DNA of 64,000 nucleotides from Pseudoalteromonas luteoviolacea NCIMB 1944 (GTDB lineage: Bacteria; Pseudomonadota; Gammaproteobacteria; Enterobacterales; Alteromonadaceae), in NCBI RefSeq assembly GCF_001625565.1, contig NZ_AUXS01000013.1:210099-274098 (forward strand), written 5' to 3'. Position numbers and translations under genes: made by a program. The stretch's first letter is position 1. Each line of letters opens with the position of its first letter. This document shows positions 47,864-56,108 of the stretch, piece by piece. The notes beneath the pieces were generated by a model, which saw only the letters and a list, made by a program, of their open reading frames with translations, searched no databases and was not told where the DNA came from.

Positions 47864-49089
47864 TGGCGGCGTTTGAATATCGTGCCTTGGATGCAAAAGG
47901 CAAGGAAAAAAAAGGCATTTTAGAAGCCGATACAGCCAAGCAGGTCAGGCAAATGCTGCGCGAAAAGGCAATGATGCCTTTAGAAGTAGAGCCCGCAGCT
48001 GAAAAAGAGAAGTCGCAAGCTACGGGTGGCTTTACGCTATCGAGAGGGTACAAGCCTTCGGTGAGCGACATCGCACTTATTACGCGACAACTTGCCACCT
48101 TGATCCAATCTTCTTTGCCTGTTGAAGCCGCTGTAATGGCAGTTGCCGAGCAGTGTGAAAAACCGCGTTTAAAACGCATGCTCATGGCTGTGCGCTCAAA
48201 AGTTGTTGAAGGTTATACGCTAGCAGATGGGATGTCTGATTTTCCACACGTATTTGATAACTTGTATCGCTCAATGGTTGCTGCGGGTGAAAAGTCAGGT
48301 CACCTTGATGAAGTACTAAATCGCCTCGCTGATTACACTGAGCAGCGCCAGCATATGCGCAGCCAAATTACTCAAGCAATGGTATATCCGACGATTCTGG
48401 TTATTTTTGCCATTGCCATAGTTTCGGTTTTGCTTGGTACCGTGGTACCAGAAATTCTTAAATCATTTGAAAAATCGAACCAAGTGCTGCCTTGGACGAC
48501 TGAATGGGTACTGGCTGCGAGTAACTTTGTTCAGGACTACTGGATGCAAGCGACCCTGGCATTGATTGGATTGATCGTTGCTGTTCAGCAAACGTTAAAG
48601 CGCCCTAAAGCACGCTTTTGGTATGATACTAAGTTATTGCAATTACCGGGCATTGGTAAGATTAGCAGAGGTATCAATACTGCGCGCTTTGCAAGAACAT
48701 TAAGTATTTTGTCATCGAGTGCAGTGCCCTTGCTTGAAGGTATGAAAATATCCGGGCAAGTACTTGAAAATCAAAAAATTAAAGCCGCAGTTGCTGAAGC
48801 TGCAACCCACGTAAGTGAAGGTGCGAGCCTCAAAGCAGCTCTGCATCAAACAAAGCTATTTCCGCCAATGATGCTACATATGATTGCCAGTGGTGAAAAG
48901 TCTGGAGAGTTGGAGCAAATGTTAGAACGTGCTGCCAATAACCAAGACAGGGAGTTTGAAAGTATGGTGAGTGTTTCACTCAAATTACTTGAGCCGGCGA
49001 TGATTGCCAGTATGGCATTAATTGTACTCTTTATCGTCATGGCAATACTCCAACCTATTATGGCAATGAACAAAGCAATTGGTTTGTAG
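47863..49089 (+). CDS. gspF: Type II secretion inner-membrane platform protein GspF
   Basis: 408 residues, three spans (near 170-190, 220-240 and 375-398) and two homologous cytoplasmic domains (ALITRQLATLIQSSLPVEAAV and ARTLSILSSSAVPLLEGM). It links GspE to the pseudopilins. A 74-base gap with a hairpin separates it from gspG, the only real gap in the operon. Confidence 0.96.
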   Translation: MAAFEYRALDAKGKEKKGILEADTAKQVRQMLREKAMMPLEVEPAAEKEKSQATGGFTLSRGYKPSVSDIALITRQLATLIQSSLPVEAAVMAVAEQCEKPRLKRMLMAVRSKVVEGYTLADGMSDFPHVFDNLYRSMVAAGEKSGHLDEVLNRLADYTEQRQHMRSQITQAMVYPTILVIFAIAIVSVLLGTVVPEILKSFEKSNQVLPWTTEWVLAASNFVQDYWMQATLALIGLIVAVQQTLKRPKARFWYDTKLLQLPGIGKISRGINTARFARTLSILSSSAVPLLEGMKISGQVLENQKIKAAVAEAATHVSEGASLKAALHQTKLFPPMMLHMIASGEKSGELEQMLERAANNQDREFESMVSVSLKLLEPAMIASMALIVLFIVMAILQPIMAMNKAIGL

Positions 49090-49118
49090 TCAACATATTT
49101 AAAGATAAACACACTGGA

Positions 49119-49135
49119 CTACACACGTCGTGTAG
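49119..49135 (+). other. Hairpin in the gspF-gspG gap
   Basis: CTACAC pairs with GTGTAG over a 5-nt loop. No T run follows. It precedes the major pseudopilin gene, whose product is needed in excess, so it may protect a processed mRNA end. Confidence 0.45.
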
Positions 49136-49163
49136 CCAATGCAACAGCATAGAGGTATAAATT

Positions 49164-49589
49164 GTGAAGAAACAGTCAGGTTTTTCATTACTAGAAGTAA
49201 TGGTCGTACTGGTTATTATCGGTATGATCATGTCAATTGTGGCACCAAATATCATGGGTAGCCAAGAGGAAGCTGCAATTGATAAAGCGAATCTTGATAT
49301 CACGCAAATTGAAAGTGCGATGAAAATCTACAAGCTACAAAATAAGCGCTATCCAACAACTGAGCAGGGCTTAGAAGCACTGGTTGAGAAAACGACCATT
49401 GATCCAGTACCAAAGCGTTTTCCTGACGGTGGCTTTTTAGATGAACTTCCACTAGATCCATGGGACAACCCTTACCAGCTAGTGAGTCCAGGTGAGATCG
49501 GTAAAATCGATATTTTCTCAATGGGTCCAGATGGTGAAGTAGGTACCGAAGATGATATCGGTAACTGGAGAGATGAAGAAGACCGCTAA
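49164..49589 (+). CDS. gspG: Type II secretion major pseudopilin GspG
   Basis: 141 residues. Prepilin leader KKQSG|FSLLEVMVVLVIIGMIMS with the conserved Glu at +5, then LDITQIESAMKIYKLQNKRYPTTEQGLEAL and the calcium-site region SMGPDGEVGTEDDIGNW. AGAGGT lies 9 bases before the ATG. Major pseudopilus subunit. Confidence 0.97.
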   Translation: MKKQSGFSLLEVMVVLVIIGMIMSIVAPNIMGSQEEAAIDKANLDITQIESAMKIYKLQNKRYPTTEQGLEALVEKTTIDPVPKRFPDGGFLDELPLDPWDNPYQLVSPGEIGKIDIFSMGPDGEVGTEDDIGNWRDEEDR

Positions 49590-50191
49590 TGTCTCAGCCT
49601 GTGAATAACTCAACTCAATTACCAACAAGATCTCGTGGATTTAGTCTACTTGAGATCTTGGTGGTTCTCTTGATAATCGGTATTTCAATTCAGCTTGTGA
49701 CTTTCACTGTGGGTGAAAGTGACGAGGACCTTCTGGAGAAAGAAGCCCTAAAACTGCATGGCATAGTGAATATGGCATCGGAGTTTGCCGTTTTGAATCA
49801 AGTTGAGTTGGGTCTTCACTTGGACAAGAGGACGCTAGAGTTCTTGGTCTTCGACGGTGAGCAATGGACTACTTTCGAAGCCGAAGAGCTTTACAAGCCC
49901 ATAGAGTATGGCGAAGAATACAAGGTTGAGTTGGTGTTAGAGGATTTATCTTGGGCGCAGGATAATTTGCTAGAACAATCCGACTGGCAGGAAATTATGG
50001 GCTCCGGTGAAGATGATAATTTGTTGGAACTTCAAAAGAAAAAAATCCCGCAAGTGCTGATTTTATCGTCTGGAGAAGTGAGCGCGTTTCAAGTCACCCT
50101 TGAACTGGCGCAGGAGCCTGAGCCAGTTTATTACGTTGAAGGTGAGTTTATGGCACCGGTAAAATTGCGACGGGAGCCTGAACATGATTAA
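49589..50191 (+). CDS. gspH: Type II secretion minor pseudopilin GspH
   Basis: 200 residues. Prepilin leader SRG|FSLLEILVVLLIIGISIQ with E5. The leader is longer than usual (about 17 residues before the cleavage site). The body is acidic. Shares one base with gspG and overlaps gspI by 8 bases. Confidence 0.93.
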   Translation: MSQPVNNSTQLPTRSRGFSLLEILVVLLIIGISIQLVTFTVGESDEDLLEKEALKLHGIVNMASEFAVLNQVELGLHLDKRTLEFLVFDGEQWTTFEAEELYKPIEYGEEYKVELVLEDLSWAQDNLLEQSDWQEIMGSGEDDNLLELQKKKIPQVLILSSGEVSAFQVTLELAQEPEPVYYVEGEFMAPVKLRREPEHD

Positions 50192-50570
50192 GTCAAAGCA
50201 GTCGGGGTTCACTTTGCTGGAGGTGATGGTCGCGATGGGGATCTGCGCAGTTGCCGGTATTGCAGCATTAGAAGCAACAGGCGCTCACATTAATCATATG
50301 AGCACCATCGAGCAGCAAACCTATGCGGCTTGGGTTGCTGAAAACCAAATGGTAATGGCGCGAGCAAAAGCCAGTGGTGGCAAATGGAGTGGCAAAAACT
50401 CAGACAATGGCGATGAAGAGTTTGCCGGGCATACTTGGTATTGGAGCCAAAAAGTCGAAAAAACCGCAGATGCTGAGTTTGTTAAATTGACAATAGAAGT
50501 GTTTGAAGACGAGAGGCGAGAAAACTCAGTCTATGATTTAACCACTTTTATGCATAAGGGCAAAAAGTGA
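50184..50570 (+). CDS. gspI: Type II secretion minor pseudopilin GspI
   Basis: 128 residues. Leader KQSG|FTLLEVMVAMGICAVAGIAALEA, then the family block WVAENQMVMARAKA. It starts the I-J-K tip complex. Overlaps gspJ by 4 bases. Confidence 0.95.
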   Translation: MIKSKQSGFTLLEVMVAMGICAVAGIAALEATGAHINHMSTIEQQTYAAWVAENQMVMARAKASGGKWSGKNSDNGDEEFAGHTWYWSQKVEKTADAEFVKLTIEVFEDERRENSVYDLTTFMHKGKK

Positions 50571-51304
50571 TGTTGTCAATTAAGCGCACACAAACTGGTT
50601 TTACACTGATTGAAGTGTTGGTTGCCCTATTTATTCTGACATTTATAGTGATCGCGTCTCACCAGATCTTAGATACTTCTATCATGGCCAAAGAAGCATC
50701 GGATGAAACGATTGCCGAGCTCGAAGGGTTGCAAACCACCTTTCGCTTGATGGATCAAGACTTCAATCAAATGACCAAACGGGAAGTACGTAACGAAGCG
50801 GGGGATTTTAGCCCTACTTACGTTGTCCATGGCCGTTATTCATTGGAAAGCCAATATGATGGAATTGCATTTGTACGTGATGGTTGGACTAACCCAGTGA
50901 GTTTATTACCGCGCTCTGAATTGCAGGCCGTGGGCTATCGGGTAAAAGATGATAACCTTGAACGAATTTATCGCGTATACATTGACGAATTAGACGGCGC
51001 TGAGCCGCGCGCTCAGGTGCTATTAGAAGACGTTGAAGAACTTAAGTTTGAGTTTTTAGACGACAAACATAAATGGCAGGATAATTGGCAGTTAAAGGCA
51101 CTGCCGCTAGCAGTTGCCGTTACTATTCAAAGACAGGATTCAGAGCCCTTACGACGTATATTTCTAACCCCGGGAGATGGCAAAGTTACACAAGCAAAAG
51201 CGGCACGGGGCAATGGCAACAATATCTCCAATGGTCTCGATGATAACCAAAATCGAGATAATAATGCCGGCGGTAATAATAACCAGCGAGGAGGCAGGCC
51301 ATGA
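50567..51304 (+). CDS. gspJ: Type II secretion minor pseudopilin GspJ
   Basis: 245 residues. Leader QTG|FTLIEVLVALFILTFIVIASHQIL; LMDQDFNQMTKREVRNE and YRVYIDELDGAEP are family features. The last 30 residues are an Asn/Gly-rich low-complexity tail (NGNNISNGLDDNQNRDNN and on), unusual for a pseudopilin tip subunit. Overlaps gspK by 4 bases. Confidence 0.95.
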   Translation: MMLSIKRTQTGFTLIEVLVALFILTFIVIASHQILDTSIMAKEASDETIAELEGLQTTFRLMDQDFNQMTKREVRNEAGDFSPTYVVHGRYSLESQYDGIAFVRDGWTNPVSLLPRSELQAVGYRVKDDNLERIYRVYIDELDGAEPRAQVLLEDVEELKFEFLDDKHKWQDNWQLKALPLAVAVTIQRQDSEPLRRIFLTPGDGKVTQAKAARGNGNNISNGLDDNQNRDNNAGGNNNQRGGRP

Positions 51305-52281
51305 GAAAACAGCAAGGTGCTGCACTGATCATTGTATTGTTTATTGTTGCACTGGCTGCGAGTCTCGCAGCTGAAATGTCGTCTTCTTTGATGGTGCAAG
51401 TGCAAAAGGCCGCGAATATTCAAACTCATCAGCAAGCTAAATGGTATAGCTACGGCACAGAGGAATTGGTAAAAAAAGTGCTTTTAGAAAGCCGCAAAGA
51501 TGATCCTGATAAAGTCCATTTAGGTCAGCCGTGGGCAATTGACGAAGTCCCCTACCCAGTAGACCATGGTACATTGAGTGGAAAAGTAACTGATTTACAA
51601 GCGTGTTTAAACTTAAATGCGCTCAGAGCACCAAAAGAGCAAAATGCCAAGAGCACTGATACCAACCCAGCTCACAAAGCCCTTTTAGAGCTTTTGAAAA
51701 ATATTGAAGATTTGCCAGCGCAAGAAAGTGAAGAGGCAATGGCTGACAGTGTCTATGACTGGTTAGATGAAGACAGTATTACGTATCGCTCAGGTGCTGA
51801 AGAAGATGAGTATATGTCTCGCCAAATGCCCTACATGACAGCCAATAATTTAATGGCGTCAGAAAGCGAGTTAAGAGTAATTAAAGGCTTCAATCCATTG
51901 GTAATGGAAAAACTGTTGCCTTATGTGTGTGTTATCCCTGGCAGTACAGATTTAGCCATCAACGTGAACACTGTATTGCCTGAGCAAGCATTATTATTAA
52001 GTGCATTATTTGATGGGCTGAGCTTATCAGGGGCTGAGGCTGTGATTGCCGCGCGCCCGGAAGAAGGATTTGATAACTTGCAAGACTTCTTTACCGAAGC
52101 AAAAAATCAAGGTGCTCAGGATACTAAAAAAGCTGAGAAAATTTTCACAATAACAAGCAATTATTTTAAGTTGCGTGCCAAGGCATCATTTGATGAGCGG
52201 TTGTTTAAAATGACCTCAATACTCGAAATAAAAGATGGTCGAGCAACTGTATTAGCACGCAAGTTTGGAGGCGTTCAGTGA
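51301..52281 (+). CDS. gspK: Type II secretion minor pseudopilin GspK
   Basis: 326 residues. The leader RKQQG|AALIIVLFIVALAASLA lacks the Glu at +5, which is normal for GspK. The large globular domain has LQACLNLNALR and DSVYDWLDEDSITYRSGAEEDEY (calcium/loop region). GspK caps the pseudopilus. Overlaps gspL by 4 bases. Confidence 0.95.
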   Translation: MRKQQGAALIIVLFIVALAASLAAEMSSSLMVQVQKAANIQTHQQAKWYSYGTEELVKKVLLESRKDDPDKVHLGQPWAIDEVPYPVDHGTLSGKVTDLQACLNLNALRAPKEQNAKSTDTNPAHKALLELLKNIEDLPAQESEEAMADSVYDWLDEDSITYRSGAEEDEYMSRQMPYMTANNLMASESELRVIKGFNPLVMEKLLPYVCVIPGSTDLAINVNTVLPEQALLLSALFDGLSLSGAEAVIAARPEEGFDNLQDFFTEAKNQGAQDTKKAEKIFTITSNYFKLRAKASFDERLFKMTSILEIKDGRATVLARKFGGVQ

Positions 52282-53486
52282 CAGAAAAATTATTGGTCCG
52301 TGTCGGCCAGTCACAGCAGGAACCTGTCAGTTGGTTAATATGGTCTGATTCAGATTCACAGATCATTGCCAGTGGTGAGTTAGAACACAGTGGGTTACTT
52401 GGAGAGTTAACGGAAAAAGCGTCGGGTCGCAGCGTAGCATTGTTGCTACCAGCATCAAGCGTGCAACTTAAACAAGTTGCCTTACCAACAAAGTGGAATC
52501 GCAAGTTGGAAAGGGCACTACCCTTTATGCTTGAAGAGCACGTAGCCAGTGACATCGATGAGGTATTCATCGCACTGGGTGAACCGACCACAGTTGAAGA
52601 GCAGCACTATATCAATATCGCATTGTGTGATTTAGAGTGGTTGCAAAGCTGGATGTCTGTATTTGGTGATTTTGATATTGAACCAACTGTGATAGTCCCA
52701 GATGCGCTATTGTTACCCACACCAGAAGAGGGAACATTAAGCGCCATTCAATTACAGCATCAGTGGTTGTTTAAAGGTGCCCATTGGCATATCGGTGCAG
52801 TAGAACTTGATTGGGTGAATGACTATTTAATGCTCTCGCCCGAGTCGGAGGTTGTGCATTATAGTCCCGCTGATAGTTTAGCGACGACCAAGAGTCTATG
52901 CGCCAAAGAAGCTGAATATGACTTGCCTTTGGCAATTTGTGCACAGGGCTTAAATGCGCTGCCAATAAACTTGCGCCAAGGTCCATTTGCAGCGAAGAAA
53001 AAGCAGCCTCAATGGTGGCGTGATTGGAGATCTGGTTTGATTGCGGCAAGTGTTGCTTTGTTGGCATTTGTGTCAGTTAAATCTGCACAATTGTTTATGC
53101 TGCAAAGCGAAGCTGACATGTATAAAACCCAAGCCATGAGCGTGTACAAGCAAGCGTTTCCAAATAAAGTGGTTAGGCCTCACCTGTTGCGTAAGCAAAT
53201 TCAAGATGAGCTCGATGCGCTCAGTGGTGGCGAGCAAGGCGGCTTTTTAGAGTTGACTAATCACTTTGTATCGATTTATTCGCAAGTAGATGATTTTAGT
53301 CCAGAGACTTTCCGTTACGATCGTAAACGCAATGAGCTTAGGATCCGAGCAAAAGCCAAAGGGTTTCAGATATTCAGCCAAGTGAAATCTATTCTCGAGC
53401 AAAGAGGCATTGAAGTACAACAAGGTGCTCTGAACAATGACGGCGATTATGTCATTGGTGAAATAAGAATTAGAGGTGCAGCATGA
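52278..53486 (+). CDS. gspL: Type II secretion protein GspL
   Basis: 402 residues. Start is GTG. Actin-like cytoplasmic domain (about 1-240; LPTKWNRKLERALPFMLEEHVA), one span near 253-272 (GLIAASVALLAFVSVKSAQLF), and a periplasmic ferredoxin-like domain at the C-terminus. It anchors GspE to the platform. Overlaps gspM by 4 bases. Confidence 0.95.
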   Translation: MTEKLLVRVGQSQQEPVSWLIWSDSDSQIIASGELEHSGLLGELTEKASGRSVALLLPASSVQLKQVALPTKWNRKLERALPFMLEEHVASDIDEVFIALGEPTTVEEQHYINIALCDLEWLQSWMSVFGDFDIEPTVIVPDALLLPTPEEGTLSAIQLQHQWLFKGAHWHIGAVELDWVNDYLMLSPESEVVHYSPADSLATTKSLCAKEAEYDLPLAICAQGLNALPINLRQGPFAAKKKQPQWWRDWRSGLIAASVALLAFVSVKSAQLFMLQSEADMYKTQAMSVYKQAFPNKVVRPHLLRKQIQDELDALSGGEQGGFLELTNHFVSIYSQVDDFSPETFRYDRKRNELRIRAKAKGFQIFSQVKSILEQRGIEVQQGALNNDGDYVIGEIRIRGAA

Positions 53487-53959
53487 AGCAGCAAGTGATT
53501 AATTATTGGCAATCGCTTAAAGAGCAGGAGCAAAAGTTACTCATTGTAGCGGGTGTGGTGTTTGTTATTTTTGTACTGGTGATGGGCGTGATAAAGCCAC
53601 TTAATGCAGGAGTCGAAAAAGCACAAGCCGATTTGCAAAAGCAGCAAAACTTTCATGCATGGGTTTCAAAAAGTGTTGCACAACTAAAAGCCAGTGGTGC
53701 GAACCGTGCCACATCAAGTAATCAGAATTTAACTCAGCTAGTGAACCGCACTCGAGGCAGACATGGTATTCAGATAAGCAAAATGCAGCCGAGAGACAAT
53801 ACGCTAAGAATTAATATCGACAATGTTGAGTTTAACAAATTGGTCAGCTGGCTGGATGTACTTACGAACCAATACGGTGTAAAGGTAGCCAATCTTGATT
53901 TAGGTGAGGAGCCACAACAAGGCTATGTACGTGTTAGTCGTTTGGTGTTAGAGAATTAA
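53483..53959 (+). CDS. gspM: Type II secretion protein GspM
   Basis: 158 residues. Short cytoplasmic N-terminus (QSLKEQEQKLLIVAG), one span (about 18-36), and a periplasmic domain LVNRTRGRHGIQISKMQP. Partner of GspL in the platform. gspN follows after two bases. Confidence 0.94.
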   Translation: MKQQVINYWQSLKEQEQKLLIVAGVVFVIFVLVMGVIKPLNAGVEKAQADLQKQQNFHAWVSKSVAQLKASGANRATSSNQNLTQLVNRTRGRHGIQISKMQPRDNTLRINIDNVEFNKLVSWLDVLTNQYGVKVANLDLGEEPQQGYVRVSRLVLEN

Positions 53960-53961
53960 AT

Positions 53962-54720
53962 ATGAAAAATGCAGTTAGTGTAGTATTGGCTTTCTTATTC
54001 GCGTTTATTGTTTTTACGGTCATAAGTATTCCGGCACCCGTAGCCTTACAATTAGTGCAATCACATATCCCAAATAATGTACGTTTAGGGGCGGTGACAG
54101 GTACCCTTTGGCAGGGGCAAATCAGCGGTGTTAGATATCAGAATTTACAGTTTAACGATGTGAAGTGGCAGCTCAACGGCTGGGGCTTATTATCGGGCCA
54201 GCTTCAGGGGAAATTAAACTTTGGCAACCCGCGCCAAGCGTCTGAAATATCTGGTCGCAGTACATTTGGAGTGTCACTTTTTGGCAATGATTTAGAGTTG
54301 AGTCAAACAACTCTAAGGTTTAGCGTCGAGCAGGCAATGCATCAAGTTAATCTGCCTTTACCCGTTGACGCCAAAGGTCGCATCATATTAAAGCTTGAAG
54401 AATTTAATAGTGGCCAGCCTTATTGCGAAAATCTAAAAGGCGATATCAGTAGCCCTGAGATTCAAGTTAAAGGTATGTCAGGTTGGTTTAGCATTGGAGA
54501 TTTAAGCGGTTTATTAAGCTGTAAATCGGGCGATATAGCGATTGTTGTTGAGCCAGAAAACCTGCTAGGCCTACGCGCAGATGCAACGCTTGCTGAGAAT
54601 ATGCAATTTAAAGTTGCAGGAAACGTAAAACCAGATGCATCACTGCCTAAAGAAGTTCACGAAGCGGTTAAGTATTTAGGTCGTCCGGATGCTGAAGGCC
54701 GATATCCGGTGAGTATGTAA
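53962..54720 (+). CDS. gspN: Type II secretion protein GspN
   Basis: 252 residues, N-terminal anchor (VSVVLAFLFAFIVFTVISIPA), then the family features IPNNVRLGAVTGTLWQGQISGV and WQLNGWGLLSGQLQGKLNFG. The pattern is that of GspN (AsmA-related, beta-helical lipid-transfer-like proteins). Not always essential for secretion. Last gsp gene; gspO (prepilin peptidase) is absent and must be elsewhere. Confidence 0.93.
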   Translation: MKNAVSVVLAFLFAFIVFTVISIPAPVALQLVQSHIPNNVRLGAVTGTLWQGQISGVRYQNLQFNDVKWQLNGWGLLSGQLQGKLNFGNPRQASEISGRSTFGVSLFGNDLELSQTTLRFSVEQAMHQVNLPLPVDAKGRIILKLEEFNSGQPYCENLKGDISSPEIQVKGMSGWFSIGDLSGLLSCKSGDIAIVVEPENLLGLRADATLAENMQFKVAGNVKPDASLPKEVHEAVKYLGRPDAEGRYPVSM

Positions 54721-54723
54721 CCG

Positions 54724-55299
54724 ATGATGGATTTTAATTACTTGCCTGCACACGAAACGTTGCTCACTCAATATTTGGAGCAGCGTCCAGAGGCACTTAA
54801 CTTACATGCACTCGAGGGTTTTTTGTTTGCCATCGTTTGTAGTCCTGACGGTGTGGAACCTGAAATGTGGTTGAGTGAAGCAACCGCTGCGGATGAACAT
54901 ATTTCCGAAGAAGTGGTATTTGCATTATTAGCTCTGCACCATCAAATTAGTGAGCAGGTATTTACGCAGGGCTTTTCGCTGCCATTCACGTTGTCGTCCT
55001 CGTGGCAGGATAAACAACAATGGAGCGTAGGTTTTTTGCATGGCTGCCAAGGGTATTTGAATAAGTTGAGTCAATGTGAGCAGCTCTCAGAGGAGTTGCA
55101 ACAGGCGTTGGTAACCAGTACTGAGCTGTTAGGCTTTTTTAGTCTAGGACATGATCAAATAGAAGCTTACTGTCAATCGATAGAAGCTGACATCAATGCA
55201 TTTGTGGAGCAACAATATCAACTCGCGGCTGAAATTGCGCCCGCTTACGCTGAGCTAATAGAACAAGTTGCTGTGAATAGCGGCTTATACGATGAGTAA
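54724..55299 (+). CDS. UPF0149 (YecA/YgfB-like) family protein
   Basis: 191 residues, all helical and acidic. Family features: LNLHALEGFLFAIVCSPDGVEPEMWLSE near residue 30-55 and WSVGFLHGCQGY at about 100. It lacks the C-terminal SEC-C zinc motif that some YecA proteins carry. Function not established. It starts 3 bases after gspN and is probably co-transcribed. A second ATG at 54727 is equally possible. Confidence 0.85.
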   Translation: MMDFNYLPAHETLLTQYLEQRPEALNLHALEGFLFAIVCSPDGVEPEMWLSEATAADEHISEEVVFALLALHHQISEQVFTQGFSLPFTLSSSWQDKQQWSVGFLHGCQGYLNKLSQCEQLSEELQQALVTSTELLGFFSLGHDQIEAYCQSIEADINAFVEQQYQLAAEIAPAYAELIEQVAVNSGLYDE

Positions 55300-55309
55300 A
55301 ATAAAGTGC

Positions 55310-55339
55310 TGTAGCTTAAGCTGGTATGCTTAAGCTACA
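55310..55339. terminator. Perfect hairpin between convergent genes
   Basis: TGTAGCTTAAGC and GCTTAAGCTACA (12 bp, perfect) enclose TGGTAT. It contains the stop codon of the minus-strand gene. T tracts are lacking on both sides, so termination efficiency is uncertain. Confidence 0.55.
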
Positions 55340-55536
55340 TCTAGTTCGATATGTGTGCAACCTTTGGCGCATTGTGCGACAGCTTTTTCACCCTCTTTAA
55401 CCGCAATATTTAAACTTATCGCGTTACCACATGTCTGGCACAATACAGTTTGCCCTTTCGATAATTTTTTGAGCAAGGCGCGCTGTTCATTAAAAGAGCG
55501 TGCTCTTAGTTTATTAAATTGTGCTATGTCTATCAT
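55330..55536 (-). CDS. Small Cys-containing protein, possible zinc ribbon
   Basis: 68 residues. A basic helical N-terminus (NKLRARSFNEQRALLKKLSKG) is followed by CQTC and, about 20 residues on, C-x3-C (AQCAKGC), four cysteines placed as in a zinc ribbon. No signal peptide. The start overlaps the stop of the next upstream gene on the same strand by one base, so the two are translationally coupled. Family not recognised. Confidence 0.7.
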   Translation of the reverse strand: MIDIAQFNKLRARSFNEQRALLKKLSKGQTVLCQTCGNAISLNIAVKEGEKAVAQCAKGCTHIELDVA

Positions 55537-55892
55537 TAGAATTCCGCTTTGTTTATAGCCTTTGCAGCTGCGTCACAAATTGTTTTTAATTTAGGCCCGT
55601 AAAAGTACAAGTTCAGCTCGTGCTCTTGACAATAACGTACGTGAAAGACTTTTACTTTTTCGTTTGTAGCGAGTGCTGTCAGCAAATATTCTTTTTCAGA
55701 TTCAGTTAATTCAATCTCGTTGGCAATATGTTGCCTAGCTTGCTTAGCGGCAAGACTATATTGTGTTTCACTGGTCTCTCCAAGGGTGTCTACACCTTGC
55801 TTTAGCAATTTATCTCTGGGCTCTTTGATCAAAGGGTGATCAATGGTGAATAGTGCTAATACAATCAGTACAAGTAACAGATATTTTTTCAT
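55536..55892 (-). CDS. Membrane-anchored small protein, function unknown
   Basis: 118 residues. An N-terminal anchor or signal (KKYLLLVLIVLALFTI) is followed by a charged helical domain with SEKEYLLTALATNEKVKVFHVRYCQEHELNLYFYG and two Cys about 17 residues apart that could form a disulfide. Coupled to the small Cys protein downstream. I do not recognise the family. Confidence 0.7.
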   Translation of the reverse strand: MKKYLLLVLIVLALFTIDHPLIKEPRDKLLKQGVDTLGETSETQYSLAAKQARQHIANEIELTESEKEYLLTALATNEKVKVFHVRYCQEHELNLYFYGPKLKTICDAAAKAINKAEF

Positions 55893-56108
55893 AAAGCTCG
55901 CTAATTTGATCTATTCGACTCAATCAAAGTCACAGTGTAATAAAATGCAAGAATCAAAAGCAAGCGAATTACTCAGGAATTATTCGTAGTTTTTGTCACC
56001 GTCGTGCGATTTATGGCTACGCGAAAAGCGAGCTGTTGCATATAATATCCTTAGTAAAAGTAAGGTCACTGTAGCAAGTAACCTGTCCAAGGCGCTTAAG
56101 GAGCTTGT

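Noticed and set aside
55906..55926. TTGAT...ATCAA as an FNR box upstream of ccoG
   Set aside because: The half-sites are about 10-11 bases apart instead of 4, so they do not form an FNR site.
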